Assembly: GCF_014656435.1 (NCBI RefSeq)
Contig: NZ_BNCK01000007.1
Coordinates: 124,001 to 188,000, forward strand
Origin: Thalassotalea marina
GTDB taxonomy: Bacteria > Pseudomonadota > Gammaproteobacteria > Enterobacterales > Alteromonadaceae
Length of the DNA: 64,000 nucleotides
Direction of reading: 5' to 3'
Shown: positions 1 through 12,125 of the stretch, piece by piece
How positions within the stretch are numbered: position 1 is the stretch's first letter
Layout: every line of letters begins with the position of its first letter
Translations under genes and position numbers: made by a program
Notes under the pieces: generated by a model
Database searches by the model: none
Told to the model about the DNA's origin: nothing
The model's input: only the letters and a program-made list of their open reading frames with translations

Positions 1-2128
1 CTTCTTGGTAATACCACTCTAATGTAAAGTCGATGTTTGTTGATTCAAATGGATTCAATTTAGGGTTACTGCCTGAACCAAATAGCTTATCAGCAGGACC
101 ATCACCATAGCTCGACAGTGGAGACATTTCTGCTAATTCAGGGCGAGTAATACTCTTTGACCACGCTAAACGTGCAACAATATCGTCAGTAAGCTCTAAT
201 TTACCATTTAAGCTTGGTAGCAGATTGCTGTAATCATGGCTAACGGTAACTGGAACATAGTCATCAGAAGTTATCGCTCTGAATTCACCAGGTTTTTCGT
301 TTGATGGTACTAAATCAAGCAAGGCGACTTGGTTACCTACTGACTCACTTTCAGTACGTACGTAACGCAAACCCGCCACAATAGACCATGGCATGTCGCT
401 AACTTCGCCTTCAAAATAGAAGTCTGTGTACAACGACATAAGTTTTTCATTCACTTCATAAGCCGTCGGATCATCAACCATAGCAAAACCTGCTCGGTTA
501 AATATTGCACGTACTGCATCTGGATCATCTAGTTGTGCAATGGCGTCTTCTGTTGAAAGGAACGCAAAAATATCATCAGAATTAAACGTTGGCCAAGACT
601 GTGTTGGGTTCCCCGACCCGCCAGATAAGAAACCATCAGCATTATAAATATTGAGTAGCTCAGCTGGTAAAGGGATACGTGTGCTGTTATCGGCGTATAT
701 CCACGGTAATGGGTTTTCTGTTTCAGCATACGTAGAACCTAAAGTACGATCAGAGTAGTGCGCACCAAAGCCTATTTGTACTAATGGCCCCATTTCAACA
801 ATAAAGTCGTTATCAATTTTGGCTTCTAATACTTCGTCTTCAACACGTGTGCCTTGTAAAGATGCCCAACCTGCTGTTAATACATCACCTTCTTTGAAGT
901 TTTCGAAGGTCATGGTCGGCACTAGGTCGCCCGATGTACGATCATAGGTATACTCACCAGGACGACCCGCCACCACGTCAGACCATCCTTTTCCAGGATC
1001 GTGTTCAGCTTTTGACGTATTGATATCCGCTGACATCACCCAACTGTCTGTTAACTGCCAGTTCAGGTTTAAACCAAATGCTTTAAGGGTATTATCTGCA
1101 TCTGATTGACGCACTAAGGTTTCGATAAAGCTGTCTACAAAATCTGCTTTAACCAATGTGTTACTGTCATCTAATACCGGATTTGTAACCTTGCCGGTCT
1201 CAAACCACATTGGAAAAACATCTTGGCGATATTTCACATTAAAATCTGAATACAATGCATCAGCAGTAATGGTTACATCTTTACTTGGCTTGTATTGAAG
1301 TACTAACGTACCGCTGTTACGCTCGCGTGTTTCTGTTTGTGCAATTTGGTCATAGTTACGAGGGAAATAAACTTCACCGTAGTCCTGACCTTCAAGTAAG
1401 TCTTTTGTTTTGTAGTAATAAGCCGTGTTGGCCTGATCGTAACGACTCTCACGTTTGTAGTGAGAAAAAGATGCCAATACACCAAACGTGTCGTCATTGA
1501 AGGTTTGGCTTATTAAACCAGAGAACTGAGGGCTTAATTTACCCGTCATATCATCGTATAGCCCCTTCACACTGCCTACCGCTTTAAAGCCTGGGAAATT
1601 TAGTGGTTTAACCGTACTAATATCAACCGTCGCACCAATTGCGCCTTCTTGAATTGCCGCTGATTGCGTTTTATGAACTTCAGCACCGTTAATTAATTCA
1701 GAAGCTAAGATGTCAAAACTAAAGGCTCTTCCACCACTAGTGGTTGCTAAAGTACGACCATTTAGCAACACTGAGTTAAATTCTGGCCCCATGCCACGTA
1801 CTGTTATAAGTTGCCCTTCACCACCACTACGATCGATTGAAACACCGGTGATCCTTTGCAGTGATTCAGCAACGTTTTGATCTGGAAATTTACCGATATC
1901 TTCCGCAGAAATTGCATCAACTACGTTACCCGCATCTTGTTTAATGCCCACGGAATTAATCAAACTGCCACGAATACCCGTAACGGTGATTACTTCTGGG
2001 TCTTTTTCTGATTTTTTTGTTTCTGCTTCTGCTAAGTTCTGATCCGCTAATGCTGTGCCTGTTATCCCTAGGTTTAACATAAGCAGAGAAGTTAGATAAC
2101 TGAGCTTAAATGGCTTGCCGTTTTTCAT
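1..2128 (-). CDS. TonB-dependent outer-membrane receptor, 3' part beyond window
   Basis: An open frame runs from an ATG at 2126-2128 (complement) to base 1 without a stop, giving about 709 codons; the C-terminal end of the barrel lies outside the window. Residues 1 to about 31 are a signal peptide ending in GTALA. The plug follows, with EVITVTGIRGS near residue 48 and the typical AEDIGKFPDQNVAESLQRI signature, then VRGMGPEFN and LLNGRTLA. These match the Xanthomonas/Caulobacter-type TonB receptor family (TIGR01782 style), which often imports oligosaccharides. The gene lies downstream of lacZ and the kinase-lyase gene on the same strand but has its own upstream region with an inverted repeat. 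The substrate is not readable from sequence; a galactoside or glycosylated compound is inferred from neighbours. Confidence 0.93.
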   Translation of the reverse strand, partial: MKNGKPFKLSYLTSLLMLNLGITGTALADQNLAEAETKKSEKDPEVITVTGIRGSLINSVGIKQDAGNVVDAISAEDIGKFPDQNVAESLQRITGVSIDRSGGEGQLITVRGMGPEFNSVLLNGRTLATTSGGRAFSFDILASELINGAEVHKTQSAAIQEGAIGATVDISTVKPLNFPGFKAVGSVKGLYDDMTGKLSPQFSGLISQTFNDDTFGVLASFSHYKRESRYDQANTAYYYKTKDLLEGQDYGEVYFPRNYDQIAQTETRERNSGTLVLQYKPSKDVTITADALYSDFNVKYRQDVFPMWFETGKVTNPVLDDSNTLVKADFVDSFIETLVRQSDADNTLKAFGLNLNWQLTDSWVMSADINTSKAEHDPGKGWSDVVAGRPGEYTYDRTSGDLVPTMTFENFKEGDVLTAGWASLQGTRVEDEVLEAKIDNDFIVEMGPLVQIGFGAHYSDRTLGSTYAETENPLPWIYADNSTRIPLPAELLNIYNADGFLSGGSGNPTQSWPTFNSDDIFAFLSTEDAIAQLDDPDAVRAIFNRAGFAMVDDPTAYEVNEKLMSLYTDFYFEGEVSDMPWSIVAGLRYVRTESESVGNQVALLDLVPSNEKPGEFRAITSDDYVPVTVSHDYSNLLPSLNGKLELTDDIVARLAWSKSITRPELAEMSPLSSYGDGPADKLFGSGSNPKLNPFESTNIDFTLEWYYQE

Positions 2129-2181
2129 GTCTGTTCCTCTGATTATCATGTCATTTGTTCATATGTCTTCGTGCATACTTG

Positions 2182-2204
2182 TATACTATCGTATTTATAG
2201 TATA
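2182..2204. promoter_or_regulatory. Inverted repeat, candidate GntR-type operator of the TonB receptor
   Basis: TATACTAT at 2182-2189 and ATAGTATA at 2197-2204 form a perfect 8-bp inverted repeat with a 7-base spacer. TTGTATACTA directly overlaps the left arm. The site ends 54 bp before the receptor start, a suitable operator position. It shares TATAAATA and GTATACAAG-like pieces with the imperfect palindrome in front of lacZ (8079-8098). Binding by the divergent GntR regulator at 8295 is inference. Confidence 0.45.
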
Positions 2205-2398
2205 AATCAGATAATAGTATATTTTTTTAACAGAAGTAAACGGCCAAATATAAAATATACAAACATATTGCATACAAAAAATGTAACACTATGTTTTTTA
2301 AAGGTTAAAAATTTTAATGATTTAAAGAATAGAAAGTAAGAGCATTTAGCTCAGGAAATTTTTGCACACAAGTACAAAAGTAAAAATGAAAACAAAGG

Positions 2399-2422
2399 AA
2401 AAAAGCGCATAAAAAATGCGCT
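2399..2422 (-). terminator. Rho-independent terminator after the kinase-lyase gene
   Basis: Read on the minus strand, a 7-bp perfect stem AGCGCAT/ATGCGCT with a 5-base loop is followed by TTT and then TCCTTT. It lies about 100 bases past the stop of the gene at 2524-4848 and would separate its transcript from the TonB receptor gene. Confidence 0.65.
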
Positions 2423-2523
2423 ATTTCTAGGGGTAATGACGCCCGAAATGCCTTCTAACACTGCTATCGTTATTAAAATGTTCGACGCCGTATTGCAACG
2501 TACTGTAAGTACAAGCTATTCAA

Positions 2524-4848
2524 TTAACTTAACTCGCACAGCCCCTCTCGTAATGCCGCAACAAATTTATCAGCATCATTGCGATTAAATACGATAGGCG
2601 GCTTAATTTTCAGCACATTATAATAAGGTCCTTCTGTGCTTAGGATAATATGTTTGGCTTTGACAAATTCAACCAGCTTTGCAGTTAGTTCAGTGGCAGG
2701 TGTTTTGTTTTCCCGATCTAGTACCAACTCTACACCAATAAACAACCCTAAGCCTCTAACATCACCAATCACATCAAATTCTTGCCGCAGCACGATAAGT
2801 TGCTGTTTTAAGTAATGACCAGTTTTGAGTGCGTTTTCTTTAAGTTGCTCCTGCTCAATCACCTCTAATACCGCCATACCTATTGCACATGAAACAGGGT
2901 TGCCACCAAAAGTATTAAAGTATTCCATTCCAGTAACAAATGCGTCAGCAATTTCTTGCGTCGTGATGACAGCCGCCATAGGATGGCCATTACCAATAGG
3001 TTTGCCTAGGGTCACAATATCCGGCACGACATTTTGTGTTTCAAATGCCCACATATTTGTACCAACACGACCAAACCCAACCTGAACTTCGTCAGCAATA
3101 CAGACTCCGCCAGCGTCACGAACATACTGGTAAGCCGCTTCAAGATACCCGTCAGGCATTATAATTTGCCCCGCGACTCCTTGTAGAGATTCACAAATAA
3201 ACATGCCCGGCTTTTTGTTTTGCTGAGCCAGCTCATTTATCACTCGCAATATATCTTGTGCGTATGCCTTTCCAGCTAGCTTGTCTGACGTTTGAAATGA
3301 GCCGCGATATGGATCTGGTAACATCACTTTATGCACGTATTTAGGTGCGCCTTCACCGCCGGGGCCGTCAAACTTGTAGGGGCTAGCATTGATACAAGCA
3401 TTCGTGTTGCCATGATACGCACCGTCAACAGTTAACAACTGCTGTGAACCGGTAAAATTCTTGGCCAAACGAAAAGCGAGTTCATTAGCTTCACTGCCAG
3501 AGTTAACAAACATACAAACAGAAAGGGGCTCAGGCATAGTTGCCAACAACTTCTCGGCATAATCGACCAAGTTGTCGTGTAGAAAACGCGTATTGGTGTT
3601 TAACTTTGCCATTTGCGCTTGACCCGCTGCAACCACTTTAGGATGACAATGCCCAACGTGACAGACGTTATTAACCATATCAAGATAAGCATTGCCTTGC
3701 TCATCATATAAATAGGCACCTTGACCACGTACTATTTTCAATGGCTCTTTAAAGCTTAAACTCAAGGTTTTGCCTAAGTGTTTCTCACGATAGCTTTTAA
3801 TTGCTTGTTTACTTTTACCCGTATCCGGGTTGATATCGCACGCTACTTTAAGCTGACAGGTCAACGCAAAAAAGTTGTGTTGTTTAAACAATTTAAGTAA
3901 GTGCCAAGCAGGCTCTACCGACACCAATAAATATTTGTTATCCGGTTGCTCTTTAATCGCCTTTGCAGCGTTACAAACGCTCGTACATAATCTTAAACAG
4001 ATGAGATAAATTAATACTTCAAATTCCTCATCATTTAATGGGTAGCGTTTATTAAATCCTGCTACTACACATTTTAAGGTATTGATGGGGTCTTGCTGTG
4101 CCATCAAAGCATAAGCTGCAGTTATCGCAAGCTCATTGATCGTATGGCTATAAACCATATCCCCAAAGTCAATTAATCCGGTAATGATCTGAGGGGAAGT
4201 TATATCATTTACTAGCAAGTTATGATCATTGGCATCATTGTGAATAACACTACGTGGTAGTTTAGCCAATAATGGCGCAGCATGAGCCTGATATAAATTA
4301 AGGAAGTACTCAACAATGACACGCTGTTCTTCTGGTAAAAGGGGCTTTTTTTCCTGACATATGGCATAACCATGCGCTAAATCCCAATCAAAAAACCTAA
4401 ATGCGCCGGGGTGCTGAAAATCACTTAATCCAACAGTTACCTGTGACATAAACTCACCTAAATTTTGCCAGAGTTTAGGTGAAGTATTTTCTGCTGATAT
4501 TTGCGCATAAAAGTTGCCAGGCAAAAATGTTAGCACACGCAAATAAAATTGATTGTGCTGATTGTCTTTTATCGGCGTAATTTGCAAACCAACATTGTTT
4601 TCAAGCGCTTGTGGCACAGGTATACCTTTAACCGCCAGATGTTGCATTGCCTCATTTTGCATCGCAAGTTCAGTTTCTTTTTCGGCACTATTTGACACTT
4701 TGATAACAAATTCATGCTGCTCTGTCGTTAGCAATAAATTTTGATCACAATAGCTTGCCAACGGCTTTAAAGTACCGGACAACTGATAGTGATGTTGCAA
4801 CAGTGATAACAATATTTCATGGTCAAATGAAGGCGTTATTGAAGTCAT
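2524..4848 (-). CDS. APH-type kinase fused to class III aminotransferase-fold phospho-lyase
   Basis: This 774-residue protein joins two enzymes. Residues about 1-330 form a protein-kinase-like small-molecule phosphotransferase: HNDANDHN gives the catalytic D205 and N210, and IDFGD near 226-230 is the metal-binding aspartate loop. Residues about 345-774 form a PLP enzyme of the AGXT2L group, with the PLP lysine K616 in TLGKPIGNG and the cofactor motifs NSGSEANE and [10 protein letters not shown]. In this group the characterised activities are phospho-lyases on ethanolamine phosphate or 5-phosphohydroxylysine, and the partner kinase is hydroxylysine-kinase-like. The likely sequence is phosphorylation of an amino alcohol followed by elimination of phosphate. 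The M23 peptidase domain found in some longer fusions is absent. It lies 61 bp after lacZ, so co-transcription is likely. The exact substrate is unknown. Confidence 0.88.
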   Translation of the reverse strand: MTSITPSFDHEILLSLLQHHYQLSGTLKPLASYCDQNLLLTTEQHEFVIKVSNSAEKETELAMQNEAMQHLAVKGIPVPQALENNVGLQITPIKDNQHNQFYLRVLTFLPGNFYAQISAENTSPKLWQNLGEFMSQVTVGLSDFQHPGAFRFFDWDLAHGYAICQEKKPLLPEEQRVIVEYFLNLYQAHAAPLLAKLPRSVIHNDANDHNLLVNDITSPQIITGLIDFGDMVYSHTINELAITAAYALMAQQDPINTLKCVVAGFNKRYPLNDEEFEVLIYLICLRLCTSVCNAAKAIKEQPDNKYLLVSVEPAWHLLKLFKQHNFFALTCQLKVACDINPDTGKSKQAIKSYREKHLGKTLSLSFKEPLKIVRGQGAYLYDEQGNAYLDMVNNVCHVGHCHPKVVAAGQAQMAKLNTNTRFLHDNLVDYAEKLLATMPEPLSVCMFVNSGSEANELAFRLAKNFTGSQQLLTVDGAYHGNTNACINASPYKFDGPGGEGAPKYVHKVMLPDPYRGSFQTSDKLAGKAYAQDILRVINELAQQNKKPGMFICESLQGVAGQIIMPDGYLEAAYQYVRDAGGVCIADEVQVGFGRVGTNMWAFETQNVVPDIVTLGKPIGNGHPMAAVITTQEIADAFVTGMEYFNTFGGNPVSCAIGMAVLEVIEQEQLKENALKTGHYLKQQLIVLRQEFDVIGDVRGLGLFIGVELVLDRENKTPATELTAKLVEFVKAKHIILSTEGPYYNVLKIKPPIVFNRNDADKFVAALREGLCELS

Positions 4849-4874
4849 TTTATTCTCTTTACCTTGCTCATTGC

Positions 4875-4898
4875 TTGAGCTCCAAGTAAGGAGCTCAA
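4875..4898. repeat. Perfect 9-bp intergenic hairpin between lacZ and the kinase-lyase gene
   Basis: TTGAGCTCC at 4875-4883 and GGAGCTCAA at 4890-4898 form a perfect stem with a 6-base loop. No T-tract follows on either strand, so it is not a standard terminator. It fills the 61-bp gap inside the presumed operon and could tune relative expression or protect the lacZ mRNA end. Confidence 0.6.
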
Positions 4899-4909
4899 AA
4901 CCAATAGAC

Positions 4910-8062
<3,153 letters not shown>

Positions 8063-8078
8063 TTAAACCTGTCAATCT

Positions 8079-8098
8079 TTGTACTATTTATACTACAA
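8079..8098. promoter_or_regulatory. Imperfect palindrome, candidate GntR operator in the lacZ promoter
   Basis: TTGTA at 8079-8083 mirrors TACAA at 8094-8098 with 8 of 10 half-site positions symmetrical. It lies 19 bp before the lacZ start. Both arms resemble the TTGTA-S-TACA core that I recall for E. coli DgoR. The 235-bp lacZ/regulator intergenic region is AT-rich and must contain both divergent promoters. Confidence 0.5.
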
Positions 8099-8294
8099 TA
8101 TACAAAATATCACACAAGACCAAAAAGCTATAAATTTCACCAACAATTTGTAAGTGGCTGTAAATATTTATTATTTTTAGATAAGCAAAGAATATTATCA
8201 ATGTCAGAAAAGTTACTGCTGGTGTAATTAAGCACAGTCCATTATCATCTGCCGATTATTAAAGGGCTTGGCGCATTGCAGGAAAAAGTAAAAA

Positions 8295-9014
8295 ATGGAA
8301 GATAAACATCTTAATCTGACACAACAACTTGTTCATGAGTTGGGACGTGCCATTCTCCGAGGAGAGTACAAAGTTGGTGACAAACTACCGTCTGAAGCAG
8401 AGTTAGGTGAAAAATACGACATTAGCCGCAACGCGACACGTGAAGCGGTAAAAATGTTAACCGCAAAAGGATTGATTAGCTCACGACCGCGTAAAGGTAT
8501 TCGTGTTGTTGAACAAAACAAGTGGAACCTTTTTGATTCTGATGTTTTAGGTTGGATTTTAGTTGGTAAACCTGACTTGTATATGTTGCGCCACTTTATG
8601 CAGCTAAGACAGCCTGTTGAAGCACAAGCGGCATACCTAGCAGCACAATTTGCCGATGAAGAAGATTTGTCACACATTGAGCATGCACTTGAACACATGC
8701 ACACCGCAGAAGAAAGCAATGATGCAGAAGCGACTCATCACGCCGATGTTAAATTTCATAAAGCAGTATTAAACGCGACAAAAAATCCATTTTTTATTCA
8801 ATTAGAAAATTTTATCGAAATCGCCTTACAGGTAAATTTACGCTACACCAATCGTATTAAACCTGTAACAGAAGCTGAATATCAAGCTCATGCAGATTTA
8901 TATAAAGCAATCAAACAAGGCGAAGCAAGCAGAGCTTACGACTACGCAATGAAAACTCAATCTGCCACACTAAATTTGATTGATAACGCCATTGCCGCAC
9001 AAGAAAATAACTAA
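8295..9014 (+). CDS. GntR-family transcriptional regulator, FadR subfamily (DgoR-like)
   Basis: A 239-residue regulator. Residues about 10-75 form the winged helix-turn-helix (KLPSEAELGEKYDISRNATRE, then GLISSRPRKGIRV). The linker reads QNKWNLFDSDVLGWIL, very like the RNQWNYLDTDVLQW segment of E. coli DgoR. Residues about 90-230 form an all-helical FCD ligand domain with the metal-site pattern around FHKAV. AGGAAAAA precedes the ATG. Regulators of this group respond to sugar acids such as galactonate or gluconate. Its position opposite lacZ, and palindromes before lacZ and the TonB receptor, suggest it represses this locus. Ligand identity is inference. Confidence 0.88.
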   Translation: MEDKHLNLTQQLVHELGRAILRGEYKVGDKLPSEAELGEKYDISRNATREAVKMLTAKGLISSRPRKGIRVVEQNKWNLFDSDVLGWILVGKPDLYMLRHFMQLRQPVEAQAAYLAAQFADEEDLSHIEHALEHMHTAEESNDAEATHHADVKFHKAVLNATKNPFFIQLENFIEIALQVNLRYTNRIKPVTEAEYQAHADLYKAIKQGEASRAYDYAMKTQSATLNLIDNAIAAQENN

Positions 9015-9160
9015 AACACTAGTCAGGCACTTTATCCGCTAATTAATGCTTGCTCGCACTTATGCTGCTTTAGATGGTAGTAACTTTCCAGCATTAACAC
9101 TCTAATTACTGTTGCCTGGCTTGCTTTACTTTGACTCTGCCAAACAAATGCCTAGTGTTT
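9014..9160. repeat. Long-range inverted repeat in the intergenic region after the GntR gene
   Basis: AAACACTAG at 9014-9022, followed after three bases by GGCA, is mirrored by TGCCTAGTGTTT at 9149-9160. The arms therefore pair over 13 bp with a 3-base bulge and enclose about 120 bases. The 291-bp gap between the regulator and the SSB-like gene otherwise shows only AT-rich sequence. It could fold as a long 3'-UTR structure. No target duplication was found, so I do not call it a mobile element. Confidence 0.4.
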
Positions 9161-9262
9161 GTAGTTGAATTATATACAAGAGTAACGTGCCAAATTTTAT
9201 AATTTTTGTTAGTTATCTACACATAAGCTTGATTAAGTGACTTTATAACTTGCTAATTGAGC

Positions 9263-9280
9263 TAACATTTTTTAATGTTA
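9263..9280. promoter_or_regulatory. Perfect 7-bp inverted repeat before the SSB-like gene
   Basis: TAACATT and AATGTTA flank a TTTT spacer, ending 25 bp before the ATG at 9306. It may be an operator or a leader hairpin. There is no clear Shine-Dalgarno sequence before that ATG, so this hairpin may matter for expression. Confidence 0.35.
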
Positions 9281-9305
9281 TGCTTTTGTAAATAATCATA
9301 TAAAA

Positions 9306-9962
9306 ATGGTAGCAACCTCCTTCAATCACCACCTGTGTTACGTTACCTTGTTAGGTAATGTCGTTGCTAAGCCCGACATTCGTTATTTGGCTAACCCCAT
9401 TGTTCCCATTGCAGAATTTGTTATTGCTACTCATAAAAAGTGGTTAGATAAAAAAACTAACCAAATGCGAGAGTGGACAAGCTTTCATACAGTCAAGATG
9501 ATAGGTGATGCAGTTGAAAAATCTTTAATTCATGCGGGTAAAGGCGACCTGATATTAATTAAAGGCCATTTAGTGGATAGCCAAAAATCTAATCGACAAA
9601 TAGTTCATGCAACTTATGCCTGTGCATATAAAAAAGGCTTTGCTCCTTCGATGAACCACTTGCATATTAGTGGCAAAATTGTCAATCAGGTTAAATTAGT
9701 AACAACTGAAACAGGATCAAACTTAGCTGAATTTGTGTTGAACAGCCAATTTGAAGCCTATTCACCTATTTACCAACAAACACGTAAACTAAGCCTAGAA
9801 CGCACAGTACATGTATGGGGAAAACAAGCTCAGTACATTGCAGAACATGCCGCAGCAGATAAAGACGTGGTTATAGATGGAAGTTTAAGTTATTTAAACA
9901 ATAATAGTAATATACAACTCATTGATGCCCAACAGCTCACTATATTAAACAAATACGGCTAG
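9306..9962 (+). CDS. Tandem-OB-fold single-stranded-DNA-binding-like protein
   Basis: The 218-residue product contains an SSB-like OB fold at residues about 8-110 (YVTLLGNVVAKPDIRYLAN, FVIATHKKW, WTSFHTVKM, GDLILIKGHLV) and a second diverged OB fold at about 115-215 (LHISGKIVNQVKLV, VHVWGKQAQYI, DVVIDGSLSYL). It lacks the Gly/Pro-rich linker and the acidic DDDIPF-type tip by which bacterial SSB recruits partner proteins; it ends QQLTILNKYG. It is therefore a divergent paralogue and not the housekeeping SSB. The two-domain form recalls Deinococcus SSB. A membrane-protein gene follows after 33 bp, suggesting a two-gene transcript. The function is unknown; ssDNA or RNA binding is inferred from fold. 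Confidence 0.75.
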   Translation: MVATSFNHHLCYVTLLGNVVAKPDIRYLANPIVPIAEFVIATHKKWLDKKTNQMREWTSFHTVKMIGDAVEKSLIHAGKGDLILIKGHLVDSQKSNRQIVHATYACAYKKGFAPSMNHLHISGKIVNQVKLVTTETGSNLAEFVLNSQFEAYSPIYQQTRKLSLERTVHVWGKQAQYIAEHAAADKDVVIDGSLSYLNNNSNIQLIDAQQLTILNKYG

Positions 9963-9995
9963 GTGATTACCGAACATTGACGGAAAAGAGTCGGA

Positions 9996-12044
9996 ATGAC
10001 ACATAAAAATATAATAACAATTCAACTTATTGTCGCAATTTTCATTAGCTTTTTAATACAGCCTTTTGCTTTTTGTGCAAATACAGACGCTAAGTTTAAT
10101 CAACTAGCTGTCTTTAGTTCTTCACCAGATAGCCATTGGCAGATGGCAAAGGTAATCCCAAATAGCCAAAACCAATTTTTAATTATCGACCAAGCTCATA
10201 AATTACAACTAACGCAAGCAAACGGTAACCCGATCACGTTATTGGACGGTAAACAGCACATTCAGCGTTTGGTAAAATTCAGTGCATTGGCTTTGCATCC
10301 CAGTTTTGCCTATTCAGAGCAACACGGCGCTTTTACTTTTTACACCGCTCATACCGAGCTTGCAGAAGACATAAAACATCGAAATCGTCTCCCGCTAAAG
10401 TCAGACACAACAGCACCTTTTGATAATGTAGTCACTGAATGGCAACTCAAGTCGACAGATACAGGATTTGTGCTCGAGGAAGAGAGTAAACGCGAACTCA
10501 TTCGAATCCCGTCGCCAAATTTAGAAGCAAGTATCAATCAAGTCGCGTTTAACCCTTTTATTAAAAATTGGCAAAAACACTATGGTTTGTTATTTGTCGC
10601 ATTGCCTAGTATCACAGGTTTAGAGCAACACCCATTGTACTCAGGCAGTGTATTGCGTATTAACCCCGCATCATTTGGACTACGGGCATACACAGTACCT
10701 ACCGACAATCCGTTTACGCTAAATAATGACATTCACCCTGAAGTGGCAGCTACAGGGCTAGGCCCAGTTCAAACTGTGCATTGGCTAAAAGAAAATGTTA
10801 ACCAATTTGCAGTTAATAACGGTAAAACAACCAGTTTGGTCAAGTTAGGTGATGATTGGCGACAAGTGGAACATCAAGACAAGCAAGCAGTTGAATTAGC
10901 TAATATCAGTAACATGTTGTACTTTCGCAATAGTGCGCTAAACAATGACATGCTGCCCTTTGTTTTTGTTATGAAAAAAAGCGACAGCTGGAAGTTAGCC
11001 GCAATGTCACTTTCTGCAATGACATTGCCGACAGAAATCATGCCAATACCTAATGAAATCATTAAAGCGAATGGTCGGCCATTGCTGTTTAAAGGCAGTG
11101 AAGGAGAACTTTTATTATTAGAATTAAAAACCAAGTCCTTATTTACACTATCCGGCTTCATTGCAGCTAAAACAATCGAGCATGCTGCGCCAGATAATGC
11201 CACGCCAGTAGCAACAAACTCCAACAACCTATTTATTATTTTAATCATTTTAGGCTTAATTTTTCTCGCTGGTTTTATGCTTCTTCGTAAGCAAGATAGA
11301 TTTAAAGACGCCAAAAAACTGTTAAACAGTCATTATGCACGCTTCGACGTTGATCAAGATTTGAATCAGCTACATTTATATAAACGACATCAAGAAGTGG
11401 CGAGTAAATCGTTGTCGTTTAATCAAGTATTACGTTGTGAAGTGTCACTAAACGACACCGTTATTGCCACGGTTGATGAACAAACTCCTTTTAGCAATAG
11501 TGCAGAAAAAGCTGTTAACAACGCATTTAAAGAAGAAAAACGCCACAAAATGGTTGATGACAAGGTGCGTAAAGTTGCAATGACCTTGCTCAATCAAGAT
11601 AAAAAAACAGATAATTTGTGTCTGTATTTGCGTGAAGGAAATCAGCGTTTAACGAAAATGCGATATGAACATGTACAATCCCAAGTAATTGACTGGTTAT
11701 GGCATCTATCATATGTAGTTGCACCTGAGTCGACAGAAAAGCGTTTAATCACAGAAAAACCTGTTAAACCTAAACCTTCGGTAAAAAAAGTTGTTTCGAC
11801 ACCTGTACCAACCCCAGCATCGCCAGTTCAACATGTGCAGAACGACAAGCCTGTTAATAGTGAGAGTCTTCCGACATCAGCGCAACCTCGACCACAAGAT
11901 CAACAGATAAACAAAAGTGATGATGAACTTATAGATTCGCTCAATAAATTGTTGGAGTTAAAAAATCAGGGCTTTTTAACCGAAGCAGAGTTCGAAAACA
12001 GCAAAGCTAAAATCGTTTTACAATTGACTCAAACCAAAAAATAA
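9996..12044 (+). CDS. Unknown membrane protein: extracytoplasmic propeller-like domain, one TM, SHOCT-like tail
   Basis: The 682-residue protein begins with a signal peptide (residues 1 to about 28, ending PFAFCA). Residues about 35-400 would be extracytoplasmic; segments such as ALHPSFAYSEQHGAFTFYTA, GSVLRINP and YTVPTDNPF faintly resemble glucose/sorbosone dehydrogenase beta-propellers, but I see no confident cofactor site. A single membrane helix is at about 411-428 (LFIILIILGLIFLAGFMLL). A cytoplasmic part of about 250 residues follows, with a Pro/Lys-rich linker near 590-635 and a C-terminal helical pair at about 642-682 (DDELIDSLNKLLELKNQGFL) typical of a SHOCT domain. It follows the SSB-like gene by 33 bp and ends at a strong terminator. 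The function is unassigned. Confidence 0.7.
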   Translation: MTHKNIITIQLIVAIFISFLIQPFAFCANTDAKFNQLAVFSSSPDSHWQMAKVIPNSQNQFLIIDQAHKLQLTQANGNPITLLDGKQHIQRLVKFSALALHPSFAYSEQHGAFTFYTAHTELAEDIKHRNRLPLKSDTTAPFDNVVTEWQLKSTDTGFVLEEESKRELIRIPSPNLEASINQVAFNPFIKNWQKHYGLLFVALPSITGLEQHPLYSGSVLRINPASFGLRAYTVPTDNPFTLNNDIHPEVAATGLGPVQTVHWLKENVNQFAVNNGKTTSLVKLGDDWRQVEHQDKQAVELANISNMLYFRNSALNNDMLPFVFVMKKSDSWKLAAMSLSAMTLPTEIMPIPNEIIKANGRPLLFKGSEGELLLLELKTKSLFTLSGFIAAKTIEHAAPDNATPVATNSNNLFIILIILGLIFLAGFMLLRKQDRFKDAKKLLNSHYARFDVDQDLNQLHLYKRHQEVASKSLSFNQVLRCEVSLNDTVIATVDEQTPFSNSAEKAVNNAFKEEKRHKMVDDKVRKVAMTLLNQDKKTDNLCLYLREGNQRLTKMRYEHVQSQVIDWLWHLSYVVAPESTEKRLITEKPVKPKPSVKKVVSTPVPTPASPVQHVQNDKPVNSESLPTSAQPRPQDQQINKSDDELIDSLNKLLELKNQGFLTEAEFENSKAKIVLQLTQTKK

Positions 12045-12082
12045 ATGATACCTATTGGGATAAACTGAGTAGCGGATATAAT

Positions 12083-12108
12083 AAAAAAGGAGCCTAAGCT
12101 CCTTTTTT
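12083..12108. terminator. Bidirectional rho-independent terminator
   Basis: A6-GGAGC-CTAA-GCTCC-T6 forms a symmetric hairpin with T-tracts on both strands. It separates the convergent genes ending at 12044 (+) and 12126 (-). Confidence 0.9.
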
Positions 12109-12125
12109 ATTTAAGGTTATTTTAC

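Larger units (their letters stand above)
2129..2523. other. Intergenic region upstream of the TonB receptor gene
   Basis: This 395-bp gene-free stretch holds two recognisable items: an inverted repeat at 2182-2204 close to the receptor start and a terminator-like hairpin at 2404-2422 serving the upstream gene. The part between them is very AT-rich and probably carries the receptor promoter. I see no convincing small gene; the short plus-strand frame over 2115-2339 has no ribosome site and covers the promoter. Confidence 0.6.

Noticed and set aside
1-2128. Short frames on both strands in the first 2 kb taken as small genes
   Set aside because: A single continuous TonB receptor frame covers the whole stretch on the minus strand; the small frames at 529-729, 1285-1500 and 1303-1497 are shadows.
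1-2128. TonB receptor as a truncated pseudogene
   Set aside because: The frame is open to the window edge with normal barrel motifs, so the missing C-terminus is due to the window boundary.
9014-9160. Second MITE-like element
   Set aside because: The inverted repeats are imperfect and carry no clear target duplication, and they do not resemble the ends of the element at 15702.
10874-11314. 146-codon minus-strand frame
   Set aside because: It is inside the membrane-protein gene at 9996-12044, whose signal peptide and TM segment support the plus strand.
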